Shown here: positions 50,283 to 61,200 of the stretch, one piece after another | How positions within the stretch are numbered: position 1 is the stretch's first letter | How the letters are laid out: the number at the start of each line of letters is the position of its first letter | Source: Mycobacterium decipiens | Lineage (GTDB): Bacteria > Actinomycetota > Actinomycetes > Mycobacteriales > Mycobacteriaceae | Reading direction: 5' to 3' | NCBI RefSeq assembly: GCF_963853665.1 | Contig: NZ_OY970459.1 | Coordinates: 3,596,001 to 3,660,000 of the forward strand | DNA length: 64,000 bases | Notes under the pieces: model-generated | The model's input: the letters and a program-made list of their open reading frames with translations, nothing else | The model's database searches: none | Told to the model about the DNA's origin: nothing | Translations under genes and position numbers: made by a program

Positions 50283-51615
50283 CCGCCAGGTTGGCCAGCA
50301 GCAGCGCCTCGGTGGCCGCCGCGCGTTCCAGCACGCCCAAATGCAGGCTTTCGTTGACGCTGTGCGCTTGTGTTCCCGGATCTTCCACCCCGGTGACGAG
50401 GATCGTTGCCTGCGGGAATGCGGCGGCAAACTCGGCGATGAACGGGATCGATCCACCCATTCCCATATCGATCGGATCCGCACCCCAGGCCTGCCGGAAC
50501 GCCGATCGCGCGGCGTCATAGGCCGGGCCGGTCGCGTCGATAGCGTAGGGCTGGGCGATCTCGCCGCGTGTGACGCTGACCCGTGCGCCCCACGGGGCGT
50601 GCTGTTGCAGATGGGCTTCCAGCGCGTCCAGGTGCGCCGCGGCGTCGCCGCCGGGAGCAACCCGGATACTGATCTTGGCCCGGGCCCGTGGAATCAGCGT
50701 GTTCGACGCTGCCGCAATGGATGTAGTGTCGATGCCGATCACCGTGATCGCTGGCTTGGCCCACAACCGCTGCGGCACCGAGCCCGAGCCGATTTCCGAG
50801 ACCCCGTCGAGCAAGCCGGACTCGGTGCGTACCCGATCGGGCGGGTACGCAGGGAAATCGGCTGCGGCTGGGGTGCTTTCATGCAAGCCGGCTACGGTCA
50901 CGTTGCCGTCGTCGTCGTGCAGGCTGGCGAGTAGCCGCACCAGCGCACTCAGCGCGTCGGGAACCACACCGCCCCATAAGCCCGAATGCAGCCCATGATC
51001 GAGTGTGGCAACTTCCACCACGCAATCGGCCATGCCGCGTAGCGATACCGTCAGCGCCGGGATGTCGGTGCTCCAATTGTCCGAGTCAGCGATCACGATC
51101 ACGTCGGCGGCCAGCGCGTCACGGTGGGCTGCCAGCAACCGGGCCAATGACGGCGAGCCGGATTCCTCTTCGCCCTCGACGAAGACCGTGACGCCCACCG
51201 GCGGCTTGCCGCCATGTGCTCGGAACGCGGCCAAATGCGTTGCGATGCCCGCCTTATCATCGGCGGTGCCCCGCCCATACAGGCGCCCGTCGCGTTCGGT
51301 CGGCTCGAATGGCGGCGACACCCACTGACCTTGGTCACCCTCGGGCTGTACGTCGTGATGGGCATACAACAGCACGGTCGGCGCCCCTGGCGGCGCCGGA
51401 TGCCGCGCAACGACCGCCGGCGCGCCCCCTTCGCTGACGATTCGCACATCGTCAAAACCAGCCTGCGACAACAGCTCCGCCACCGCCTGCGCACTTCGGT
51501 GCACATCATCCCGCCGATGGGGGTCTGCCCACACCGATTCGATTCGCACCAGGTCCTCAAGATCGCGCCGTACCGACGGCAACACGTCGCGCACCCGCTC
51601 AACCAGATCAGTCAC
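50254..51615 (-). CDS. M20-family metallopeptidase (Rv2522c type)
   Basis: 453 residues, ArgE/DapE/carboxypeptidase G2-like hydrolase. The zinc-binding framework is visible: LLYAHHDVQPEG (His), GRGTADDKAG (bridging Asp), VEGEEESGSPS (catalytic Glu pair), VIADSDNWS, and His in TGVEDPGTQAHSVNE near the C-terminus. It probably cleaves dipeptides or an N-acyl/carbamoyl amino acid; substrate unknown. The last 29 bases overlap the end of bcp on the other strand. The start at 51615 gives MTDLVERV; the family N-terminus begins near here. Confidence 0.9.
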   Translation of the reverse strand: MTDLVERVRDVLPSVRRDLEDLVRIESVWADPHRRDDVHRSAQAVAELLSQAGFDDVRIVSEGGAPAVVARHPAPPGAPTVLLYAHHDVQPEGDQGQWVSPPFEPTERDGRLYGRGTADDKAGIATHLAAFRAHGGKPPVGVTVFVEGEEESGSPSLARLLAAHRDALAADVIVIADSDNWSTDIPALTVSLRGMADCVVEVATLDHGLHSGLWGGVVPDALSALVRLLASLHDDDGNVTVAGLHESTPAAADFPAYPPDRVRTESGLLDGVSEIGSGSVPQRLWAKPAITVIGIDTTSIAAASNTLIPRARAKISIRVAPGGDAAAHLDALEAHLQQHAPWGARVSVTRGEIAQPYAIDATGPAYDAARSAFRQAWGADPIDMGMGGSIPFIAEFAAAFPQATILVTGVEDPGTQAHSVNESLHLGVLERAAATEALLLANLAATPAGRAEV

Positions 51616-51647
51616 GGCTCAAGGCTAATCGTCGTCCGAAGCCTCCC

Positions 51648-51700
51648 CACCGCCACGCTGGCGTGACGCTCGACACGCACCGCCACGCTGGCGTGACGCT
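51648..51700. repeat. Tandem 23-bp direct repeat containing a dyad
   Basis: CACCGCCACGCTGGCGTGACGCT occurs exactly twice (51648-51670 and 51678-51700) with a 30-base period and a 7-base spacer. Each copy holds an inverted repeat CACGC-TG-GCGTG. It lies in the 112-base gap between the M20 peptidase start and the acpS end, so it may sit in the peptidase leader or mark the end of the fas-acpS transcript. Confidence 0.75.
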
Positions 51701-51727
51701 TCGCGCGGCGGCAGGGCACACAGGGGC

Positions 51728-52120
51728 TCAGGGCGCCTCGAGTATGGCCACCGCGGCTGCGGTATCCCCTTCGTGGGTCAGCGACACGTGGATCGTCACG
51801 TCGGCCAGATACTCCGCGATGGCTCCGGTCAGCCGGACCCGCGGTCGACCCCACATGTCGGTGACCACCTCGATATCGCGGTGGATGTCCTCCGGCAACA
51901 CCGGACGCTGCGCGAAGCGCGACCCGGACCACGCCTTGATCACCGCCTCCTTCGCGGCCCAGCGGGCCGCCAGGTGACGGGCCGCCGACGAACTCTTGTC
52001 GGATGCGTCGCGCCGCTCACCCGGGGTGAAGGTTGCCGAGAACACCGTCCCCGGCTGGTCGACCTGCTCGGCGAAATCGGGAATGGAGACCAAGTCGATC
52101 CCCACTCCGACGATGCCCAT
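51728..52120 (-). CDS. acpS: Holo-ACP synthase (4'-phosphopantetheinyl transferase)
   Basis: 130 residues. It transfers phosphopantetheine from CoA to carrier proteins, including the ACP domain of the type I FAS encoded upstream. Mg/CoA-binding residues are visible: Asp9 in GVGIDLVSI and Lys57-Glu58 in RWAAKEAVIKAW. The ATG at 52118-52120 gives the known 130-residue length; the frame open upstream to 52204 is not conserved. It follows fas by 86 bases; fas-acpS is known as an operon in mycobacteria. Confidence 0.95.
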   Translation of the reverse strand: MGIVGVGIDLVSIPDFAEQVDQPGTVFSATFTPGERRDASDKSSSAARHLAARWAAKEAVIKAWSGSRFAQRPVLPEDIHRDIEVVTDMWGRPRVRLTGAIAEYLADVTIHVSLTHEGDTAAAVAILEAP

Positions 52121-52206
52121 GGGTCGCCACGTTAACGGATGACCCAGTCCGGCGACGATGCGGTCCGCGCAGCCGACCGAGGTGAAGCCTGGCAATCCGG
52201 CCAAAG

Positions 52207-55200
52207 TCAGCCGATATACGCCTCGCCGTCACCGAGCCGGGCGGCCGGATCCAGCAACATCGCCGCCTCCTGCGGCTTCTCCGGGGCGTGGTGGTCGAAT
52301 CGACGGTCGGCCGGCCGCTGGTACATCGGCGCCCCACCGGCGATAGCGGCGGCCAGCCGGCGCTGACCGGCCAACAGGCGTGTGTTCGCACGCCGCTGGT
52401 AGTCGGCGCGCTGTGCGGGGTCCAGCGACGCAATGAACGCCTGCGGGTGCACCAGTGCGACCAGGCCGGACACATGGCCGAACCCGAGGCTGGTCAGCAT
52501 CCCCGCTTTGAGCGGGAACTTGCCGCCGAGCCGCAACGTCTCGCGCACCCACACGAAGTGCGCCGAGCCGGCGAGTTCGTCGTCCACGCAGTCCAGGCTG
52601 CGGTTGGGTGGGACCACGCCGTCCCGCAGCATCTGGCAGAGCCCCATCATCTGGAAGACCGCCGCACCTCCCTTGGCGTGGCCGGTCAAACTCTTCTGCG
52701 ACACCACGAACAGCGGGGCGCCTTCGGATCGTCCGAGTGCGTCCGCGAGTCGCTCGTGCAGCTCGGTCTCGTTGGGATCGTTGGCCAGCGTCGAGGTGTC
52801 GTGCTTGGAGATGACCGCCACGTCGTCGGCAGCCACGCCCAGCTTCGCCAGCGCCCGCGCCAACGGCGAATCCTTGCCACCGCGGCCCGCACCGAGCGCG
52901 CCCAGGCCCGGGGCCGGGATGGACGTGTGCACGCCGTCGCCGAACGACTGCGCGAACGCCACCACCGCAAGCACCGGCAACCCCATCTTGAGCGCCAGGT
53001 CACCACGGGCCAGCAAGATGGTGCCGCCACCTTGGGCTTCGACGAAGCCCAGCCGTCGGCGGTCGTTGGGTCGGGAGAACTTCGAGTCGTGGATGCCCCG
53101 GCCACGCATCATGGAAGTGTCGGCGGTGGCCGCCATGTCACCGAAGCCGATGATGCCCTCCAGCGTCAGGTCGTCCAGACCACCGGCAACCACCAGTTGG
53201 GCCTTGCCCAACCGAATCTTGTCGACGCCCTCCTCGACCGACACCGCGGCCGTCGCGCATGCCGCAACCGGGTGGATCATCGCGCCGTAGCTGCCGACGT
53301 AGGACTGAACCACGTGCGCGGCAATAATATTCGGCAAGACTTCCTGGAAGATGTCGTTCGGCTTGTTACGGCCCAACAGATTGCCGTGGTACATCGTCTG
53401 CATCGAAGTGCCGCCACCCATGCCGGTGCCCTGGGTGTTGGCCACCAAGCTTGGGTGCACATAACGCATTACCTCGGCCGGGCTGAATCCGGAGGACAGG
53501 AACGCATCGACGGTCGCCACGATGTTCCACACCGCCAGCCGGTCGATGGAGCTCGCCATGTCCGGGCTGATCCCCCACACCGTCGGGTCGAACCCGGTCG
53601 GGATCTGGCCGCCAACAACCCGCGACAGCTTGGTCTTCCGCGGCACCCGGATCTCAGTGCCGGCTTTGCGGATGACTTGCCAGTCGCTCGAGTCGGGCAC
53701 CGGCCGGATGACCGTGTGCTCTGGATCGAACTCGGCGAAAGCCCGCGCGTCGGCCTCCGAAGACACCACGAACGAAAAGTCCTTGTCCAGGAATACCGAC
53801 ACCAGCAACGGCGAGGCGTGGTCGGGGTCGATCGCCCCGTCATCAACAAATTCGCGAACTCCCACTCTGTCCACGACGGTGTCGTGGTATCGCTCGACCA
53901 GCTCGGATTCGTCGACCAACTCGCCGGATCCGGTGTCATACCAACCCGGTTGAGGGTCGTCTTCCCAGCGGATCAACCCGGTCGTCCAGGCCAGCTCCAA
54001 CACACCGGCCGCCGACAGCTGGTTCTCGACCTCCATCTCGAATCGGGTGCGAGACGAGCCGTACGGGCCGATTTCCGCGCCGCCGACGATCACTGCCAGG
54101 TCGGCCGGGTCGACGTCGAGGTCGTCCCATTCCGGCGGCGGGGCCGGACGGTCGCCGCGGGGCGGCGAGGGCAGCGCGTCGATAATGCCCTCGGCCCCGG
54201 TAGTTTCGGCGTCGTCGTGCACAGCTGAGTCGGCCGACATCTGCTCGCGCGCCTTGGCGGCCAGTTCGGCCATGTCGAGGTTGGCTTCGGCAAGGCCGCC
54301 GGTCAGGTCCGCCTTGATCGGCGAGCTGGCCGCGGCCACCCTGGACTCCACGTCGCACAGATCCAGCAGCATTGCGGCCATCTCATCGGTGGAGTAGGTG
54401 GTGACGCCGGCCTCTTCGACTGCGCTGACGATGGCATCGTTGTGGCCCATCAGCCCGGTGCCACGGGTCCAACCGATCAGCGCATGCGCCAGGCTGACCC
54501 GGGCCGCCCACGAAGACTCGGCGTGCCAGCGGCTCACCACTGCGTCCAGCGCAGACTTGGCCTCGCCGTAAGCGCCATCACCGCCGAACATTCCGCGGTT
54601 CGGCGAGCCGGGCAGCACCACGTGCAGCCGCGACGCGATGTCACGCTCGGCGCCGATCGTCGACAGGCCGCCGATCAACCGCTCCACGGCCCACAGCAGT
54701 ACCTTCATCTCCATCTCGGCCCGCGAACCGGCCTCCGACAGGTCGCCGACGACACGCGGTGCCGCGAACGGGAACAGCAGCGTCGGGGTCTGCGCGTCCT
54801 TGATGTGAATCGACTGCGGCCCAAGGCTTTCGGTCTGCTCCGTGCCCACCCATTCGACGAGAGCGTCAATGTCGGAGTAGGACGCCATGTTCGCCGCAAC
54901 GACCCACAGCGCCGCGCCGTAGCGAGCGTGGTCGCGATACAGCGTGCGGTAGAAGGTCAATCGCTGCTCGTCCAGCTTCGAAGTCGTCGCGATGACGGTG
55001 CCACCGCCGTCGAGCAGTCGCGCGACCACCGAAGCGGCGATGGAGCCCTTCGAAGCGCCGGTCACCACGGCGATTTCGCCGCCGTAGGGGCCCGGGTTCG
55101 GGTTCTCAGCCCCGGCGGCGATACGGCCGTACAGCGACGCGTGGATGTGGCGGCCAGCGGCCAGCGACTTGCCCTGCCACCAGGTGGCCTGGGTCGCCAC

Positions 55201-58200
55201 GACGTGACCGGCGCCCTCGAACCTTTCGGACAGATGCGACCACCCGGCGTCAATCTCACCCTCGTCGGTCAGCCACAACTTGACCAGATCCTCGCGGGCG
55301 CTGGCCCAGCGGTCGTCGAAGACGACGGCCTTCTTTCCGTCGAACACCGGCGCCACCAGACGTGGCCAGTCCGCGCCCAGTTCGGCGGTGACCAGGTCGA
55401 TGAGCTCGGCATCGGTGGCCGCGGGGGACGCGGAAACCGGGTCATCCAGCCCCAGCTGGCCAAGCACCAGGCGGGCCGCCGAGGCAAGCACGCCGTCGCG
55501 GCCGGTGATCTGCTGGGTGAACTCGGAGAGCGCGGCCGCGTCGACGGTCGCACCACCCCCACCGCCGCTAGCTGGCAGGGCGACGGCGACACCCCGACGC
55601 GCGGCGACCGAAGCGACTGCGGCGTCGACGACCTTGTCGACGGAAGCGGCGTCGGCCAAAGCACCCTCGTGCAGGTGCCCCAGGGCGTCGCCACGAACGC
55701 TGGTGCCCTCGCGCGTTCCCAGCGCGACCTCGACCGTGACGTGCTTGGCCCAACCGTCACCAAGCTCCCAGGTCTTCTTGACCCGATCGGCGATGGCGCC
55801 GGGCCGCTTGCCCGACGGGCCGAGCACCGTCCGCAGCTGATCGTTGATCGCGTCGGAAAGCACTGGGCCGTAAGGCTTATATGTGCGCGCCAGCTTGGTG
55901 ACCTGCGAACGCAGCCCGGCCAGGTCGGACTCCGCGGCACCGTCGATGGCACCCAGGTTCAGCTCCGAACCCAAGTCCACCAGCAACTGGTTGCGCCGCG
56001 ACGACGCGCCGTCGGTGATGGACTCGATGGAGTCCAGTTCCTCGATCTGGTCGATGCGCATCTTGGCCGACAATGCAATCAGCGCCAGGGTGGCATCGGC
56101 GGCGTCGAAGGCCAGGTCGTCGGGGCGCGCAGCCCCGGACGGAGCTCCGGCGCCAGCCGGAGCGACCGCCGGGGCGACATCGACCGCGGGTGCAGCGTCC
56201 GGCGCTGCGGCTTCTGCCGCGGGTGCCGACTCGTCCTGAAGCTCCGGCTCGGGATCGGTGTCAGTGGCGAACAGCACCGCGGCGTCGCGCTCGGCATTGA
56301 GCACTTCCACTGTGCTGTGGGCATATTCGGGCAGCTTGAGGGTGTTGGTGGCCAAACCCGCCACCGTCGGCGACGTCTTCACGCCGATCTCGACGAACCG
56401 CTCCACACCCAGGCCGCCGGCGGCCTCCTCGATAAACAGCAGATCCTGCGTCTCGATCCACCGCACCGGGCTGGCGAACTGCCAAGCCAACAGCTCGATG
56501 AACACCGTGCGGGCCATCTCGTGCGGGCGCTCGCGAAGCCAGGTGTCGTAGTCGGCCAGAATTTCGTCAAGCGGCTCGGCGGGCACCAGATCCCGGATCT
56601 CCTGGATGAAGTCACGATCCAAGGTGAACAACCGCGGCACCAGGTTGGGGATATAGCGCCCGATGATCAGGTCGGGATCGGCATCGCGCGGCATGACCCG
56701 GTCCAGCGAGCGGCGGAAATCCGCCACCCCGACCCGCAGTACCCGCGAATGGAACGGAACATCGATGCCGGGCACCAGGATGAAGGACCGCCGGCCGCCA
56801 GCGAGTTCGCGGCGCCGCTCCACCTCGGCTTCCAGCGCCTCGAGCCCGCGCACCGTACCGGCAATCGCATACTGCGACCCGCGCAGGTTGAAGTTCACAA
56901 TCTCCAGAAATTCACCGGTGCTCTCGGCGATCCCGGCGACGAATGCGGGAACGTCGGCGTCGGGGAGGTCGATCTGGGACGGCCGAATCGCGGCCAGCCG
57001 GTAGTTGGAGCGGCCCAGCTCGTCGCGCTCCACGATGTCATGCATCTTCGAGCCGCGGTGAAACACCATCTCCAGCAAGGCTTCCAGCTCATAGATCCCG
57101 GTCACACAGGCCAGCGCGGTGTACTCGCCAACCGAGTGGCCACACGCGATGGCATCTTCGACAAAAGCGCCTTGCTCCCGCATCTCGGCGACCTGGGCGG
57201 CCGCCACCGTCGCCATGGCGACCTGGGTGAATTGGGTGAGGTACAGCACCCCATCGGGGTGGTGGTAGTGCACACCACTGGCGATGATGCTGGTGGGATT
57301 GTCGCGCACCACGTGCAGCACCGAGAAGCCCAGCGTCTCGCGGGTGAACTTGTCCGCGGTGTCCCACACCTTGCGAGCCGCCTTGGAGCGGGCCCGCACC
57401 TCCATGCCCATGCCCTTGTGCTGGATGCCCTGCCCGGGAAATGCGTAGACGGTCTTGGGTGCCGCCAGCCGTGCCGACGCCGACATGACCAGATCCGAAC
57501 CGATGCGGGCGGCTACTTCCAGAACCTCTGCGCCCTGGTCGATTCCGACTCGCTCGACGCGGAAGTTCACCTCGTCGCCGGGACGAACCATGCCCAGGAA
57601 CCGCGCGGTCCAGCCGACCAGTCGGGCCGGTGGACGGGCCTGCCCGTCGGTGGCGGTCACCGCGTGCTGCGCTGCGGCCGATAACCACATGCCGTGCACG
57701 ATCGGCGATTCCAGGCCGGCGAGCAGCGCGGCCGCCCGGTCGGTGTGAATGGGGTTGTGGTCGCCGGACACCACCGCGAACGGGCGCATGTCGACCGGTG
57801 CGGTGATCGTTACATCGCGGCGCCGCCGGCGCGGGGTGTCGGTGGCGTTTTCGGAGACCGCGCCACCGGCCCGCATCGGCTCGACCAGTTCGGCGGCGCC
57901 GGTGCGCCCAAGGATCGCGAACCGCTCCTGCATGGTGACGATCACCGCGCCGTCGCTTCCGCTAACCGTGACCGAAACCGGGACGACGCGGCCCATGTCG
58001 GTGTCGACCGCATTGGAAGCCGTTGCGGTGACGGTCAATTGGGCCGGGACGGTCGGCAGCCGACCGATCACACGGGCGGCGTGGTCCAGGTGCACCAGGC
58101 TCAGTAGGCCCTCCACCACAGGGTCACCGGTGTCGGCGACCGCCGAGCCGATGGCTGCGAAAACCGCGGGCCAGCAAGGTCCGACGAGCGCGTCGGGCAC

Positions 58201-61200
58201 GGTGGTGAGGCTGGGCGCCAGCGGCTCGCCGAAGGTGGCCGTGACCCCGGTGTGGTCGGCGACCCGCTCGGGGTCCCAGTCCACCGCCAGGGTGGCCGTC
58301 CCGTTGGCGACCGGGGGCAACGACTCCGGGCCGGCAACGCCGGCGGCGATCGCCAGCACCGAACGCATGGCGGTGGTGGCGTCCTCGGTGGAGATCACCG
58401 GGGTACCGCCGTCAGCGGTGTTGGCCGGCAGGGTGAACCGGATGTCGACCCAGGTGCCCGACACCGGCACACTCAGCACGACGTCGCCGCCTTGAGTTTG
58501 CAGCCGAGCTCCGGTGGATGAGTGTGTGGCACGCGGGTTTTCGGGTCCATCGTGCACCTGCCAGTCGGCCGGATCGGCGATTCGATGAACCGGGTTGGTG
58601 GCGGTCCGCCCGCACCAGCGCACATCGGGCGCGTCGAGCACGACGGCCAGCGCACCACAGACATCGGCGCGGCCGCGCCTGCGCGAGGTGACATCTTGTG
58701 GCTCGGCCCCGGTGGCGAGCACTTCATCGATCGCGGCCCGCTCGAAGCGGTCCAGCAACTCACCGACCGGCTCGTCCATCCTGGTGATACCGGCGACCGA
58801 CGCGGTGCCCGGAATGATGCACACCTGGTCGGCGTCGTAGCGCGCGTCGTGCGCCTGCCACAGCGAGTCGCTGCGCCACCAGCGCCGCACGTCCTTGTCG
58901 ATCACTGGCACGAAGTTGACCGGCTTGCCCAGTGTCTTGCACAGCGTCACGAAGAAGGGCACGTCCGCGGGATGCAACTGCACGGTTTCGGCGTCTGGGT
59001 AGTGCGCCAGCAGGGTGCCGATGGCCTGGTCGGGGTTTTCCAGCAGCGCACCGTCGGTGAACACGGTCTCGATTGGGCCGAAGTCCTTTGGATGCAACCG
59101 GGCTTCGGCGCGTTGCAACATCTGCTCGAAGCGGTCCCGCCAGGTGTCGGCCAGCCAGGGGCTACCGGGTGAGGCGGTGTCGGCAGTCGAGGTGCCCTCG
59201 CCGATGGTCAGCTCGACATAGCGGCGCAGCCACCGCAGGTAGGTCATCTCGGCGACGTCGCCGAAGTAGGGCTTAGCCGTGCGGTCCAGCGCCGCGACGA
59301 TCTCGTCGCGGCGCGCCGCGACGGCCTCGGCGTCGCCGGCGACCTCGTCGAGCAGCCGGCCACAACGCGACGCGGTGTTGTCGATCTCGTGAATGTCGGC
59401 ACCGAGCTGGCTGCGGCTGGACGCCATGCCGCCCTGAGCCTTCCCGGCACTGATCCATTGGTCGGTGCCGTGCGTCTCGACCAGCATCCGCTTGACCGAC
59501 GGCGACGTGGTGGATTCCTTGGTCGCCATCGCCGCGGTGCCAACCAGGATGCCGTCGATCGGCATCAGCGGGAAGCCGTAGGCCTGTGCCCAGCGCCCGG
59601 ACAAGTACTCGGCGGCACGTGCCGGCGTGCCGATGCCGCCGCCGACGCAGACAGTGATGTTGGCGCGCGACCGCAACTCCGAGTAGGTGGCCAGCAGCAG
59701 GTCGTCGAGATCTTCCCAAGAATGGTGGCCGCCGGCGCGCCCGCCCTCGACATGCATGATCACCGGTTTGGTGGGCACCTCGGTCGCGATCCGGATTACC
59801 GAGCGGATCTGTTCAATGGTCCCGGGCTTGAACACGACGTGGCTGATGCCGATGTCGCCCAGCTCGCCGATCAGCTCGACCGCCTCCTCGAGGTCCGGGA
59901 TGCCGGCGCTGACCACCACGCCGTCGATCGCCGCGCCGGACTGGCGGGCCTTCTGTACCAGCCGCTTGCCGCCCACCTGGAGCTTCCACAGGTAGGGATC
60001 GAGGAACAGCGCGTTGAACTGGTAGGTGCGGCCAGGCTCGAGCAGTCCGGCCAGTTGTTCGATCCGGTCATGGAAGATTTCTTCGGTAACCTGCCCGCCG
60101 CCGGCCAGCTCGGCCCAATGCCCGGCGTTGGACGCGGCGGCGACGATCTTGGCGTCGACCGTGGTGGGGGTCATGCCTGCCAGCAGGATCGGCGACCGGC
60201 CGGTCAGCCTGGTGAACTTGGTCGAGAGCTTAACCCTGCCGTCGGGGAGGCGAACCACGGTCGGGGCGTAGCTGGACCAGGGCCGGGCGACCTCGGGAAT
60301 GGCACCGACGGTAAAGAGGTTGCGCTGACCTCCGCGGGTGGCGGCGGGCACAATGCCCACGCCGAGGCCGCGGATGACCGGCGCGGTCAGCCGGGTCAGG
60401 ATATCGCCGGGACCCAGATCGAGAATCCAGCGCGCACCGGCCTCATGGACGCGGGTGATTTCTTCCACCCAGTCGACCCGGCGTACCAGGATGGACTCGG
60501 CCAAGTCCCGGGCCAACGTGACGTCGAGACCCAACCGCTGCGCCCAGCCTCCGACGATGTCAATTCCATCGGCCAGCCGCGGCGTGTGGAAACCCACCTC
60601 TACCTGCACCGGGTCGAAGACCGGCGCGAAGACGTCGCCGCCGCGGACCTTGTTCTTACGGTCGGCCGCTTCCTTCTCGGCGATCTGCTGGCAGTAGAGC
60701 TCGAAGCGCGACAACTGCTCGGGCGTGCCCGTGATGACGACGGAACGCCGGCCGTTGCGGATCGACAACACCGGGGGAAGCACCGTGCGAACGTCCTGGG
60801 CGAACTCGTCGAGCAACCGGCCGATGCGCTCGGGGTCGGCGTTGGTGACCGACACCATCGGCGCACGATCGCCGAGCACGGAAATTCCGCGCCGGCGGGC
60901 CACCAGCGTTCCGGCGGCGCCGATCAGCTGGGCCAAGGCAAATAGCTCTACGTCGCGTGCTCCACCGGCCTTGAGCGCCTCCACCGCCAGTACACCCTGG
61001 GAGTGCCCCGCCAGGGCCACCGGCGGGGTGGCCATCAGGTCCATACCCTGCCGGGCCAGCGCGCGCGTGGCCGCGATCTGGGTGAGCAGCACACCCGGTA
61101 CCGACACCGCGGCGGATGTCAGGTGCTTGTCGGACGGAACCGGATCCTCGGCCGCCAGCTCACGCACCCACTGCAGCGGCTCGAAGCCGATCGGGCGCAC

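Noticed and set aside
54442..57684. A 1,080-codon open frame on the plus strand inside fas
   Set aside because: It is antisense to well-conserved FAS domains in high-GC DNA, where the opposite strand often stays open. The product is a low-complexity Arg/His/Gly/Asp-rich shadow without domains or a ribosome-binding site.
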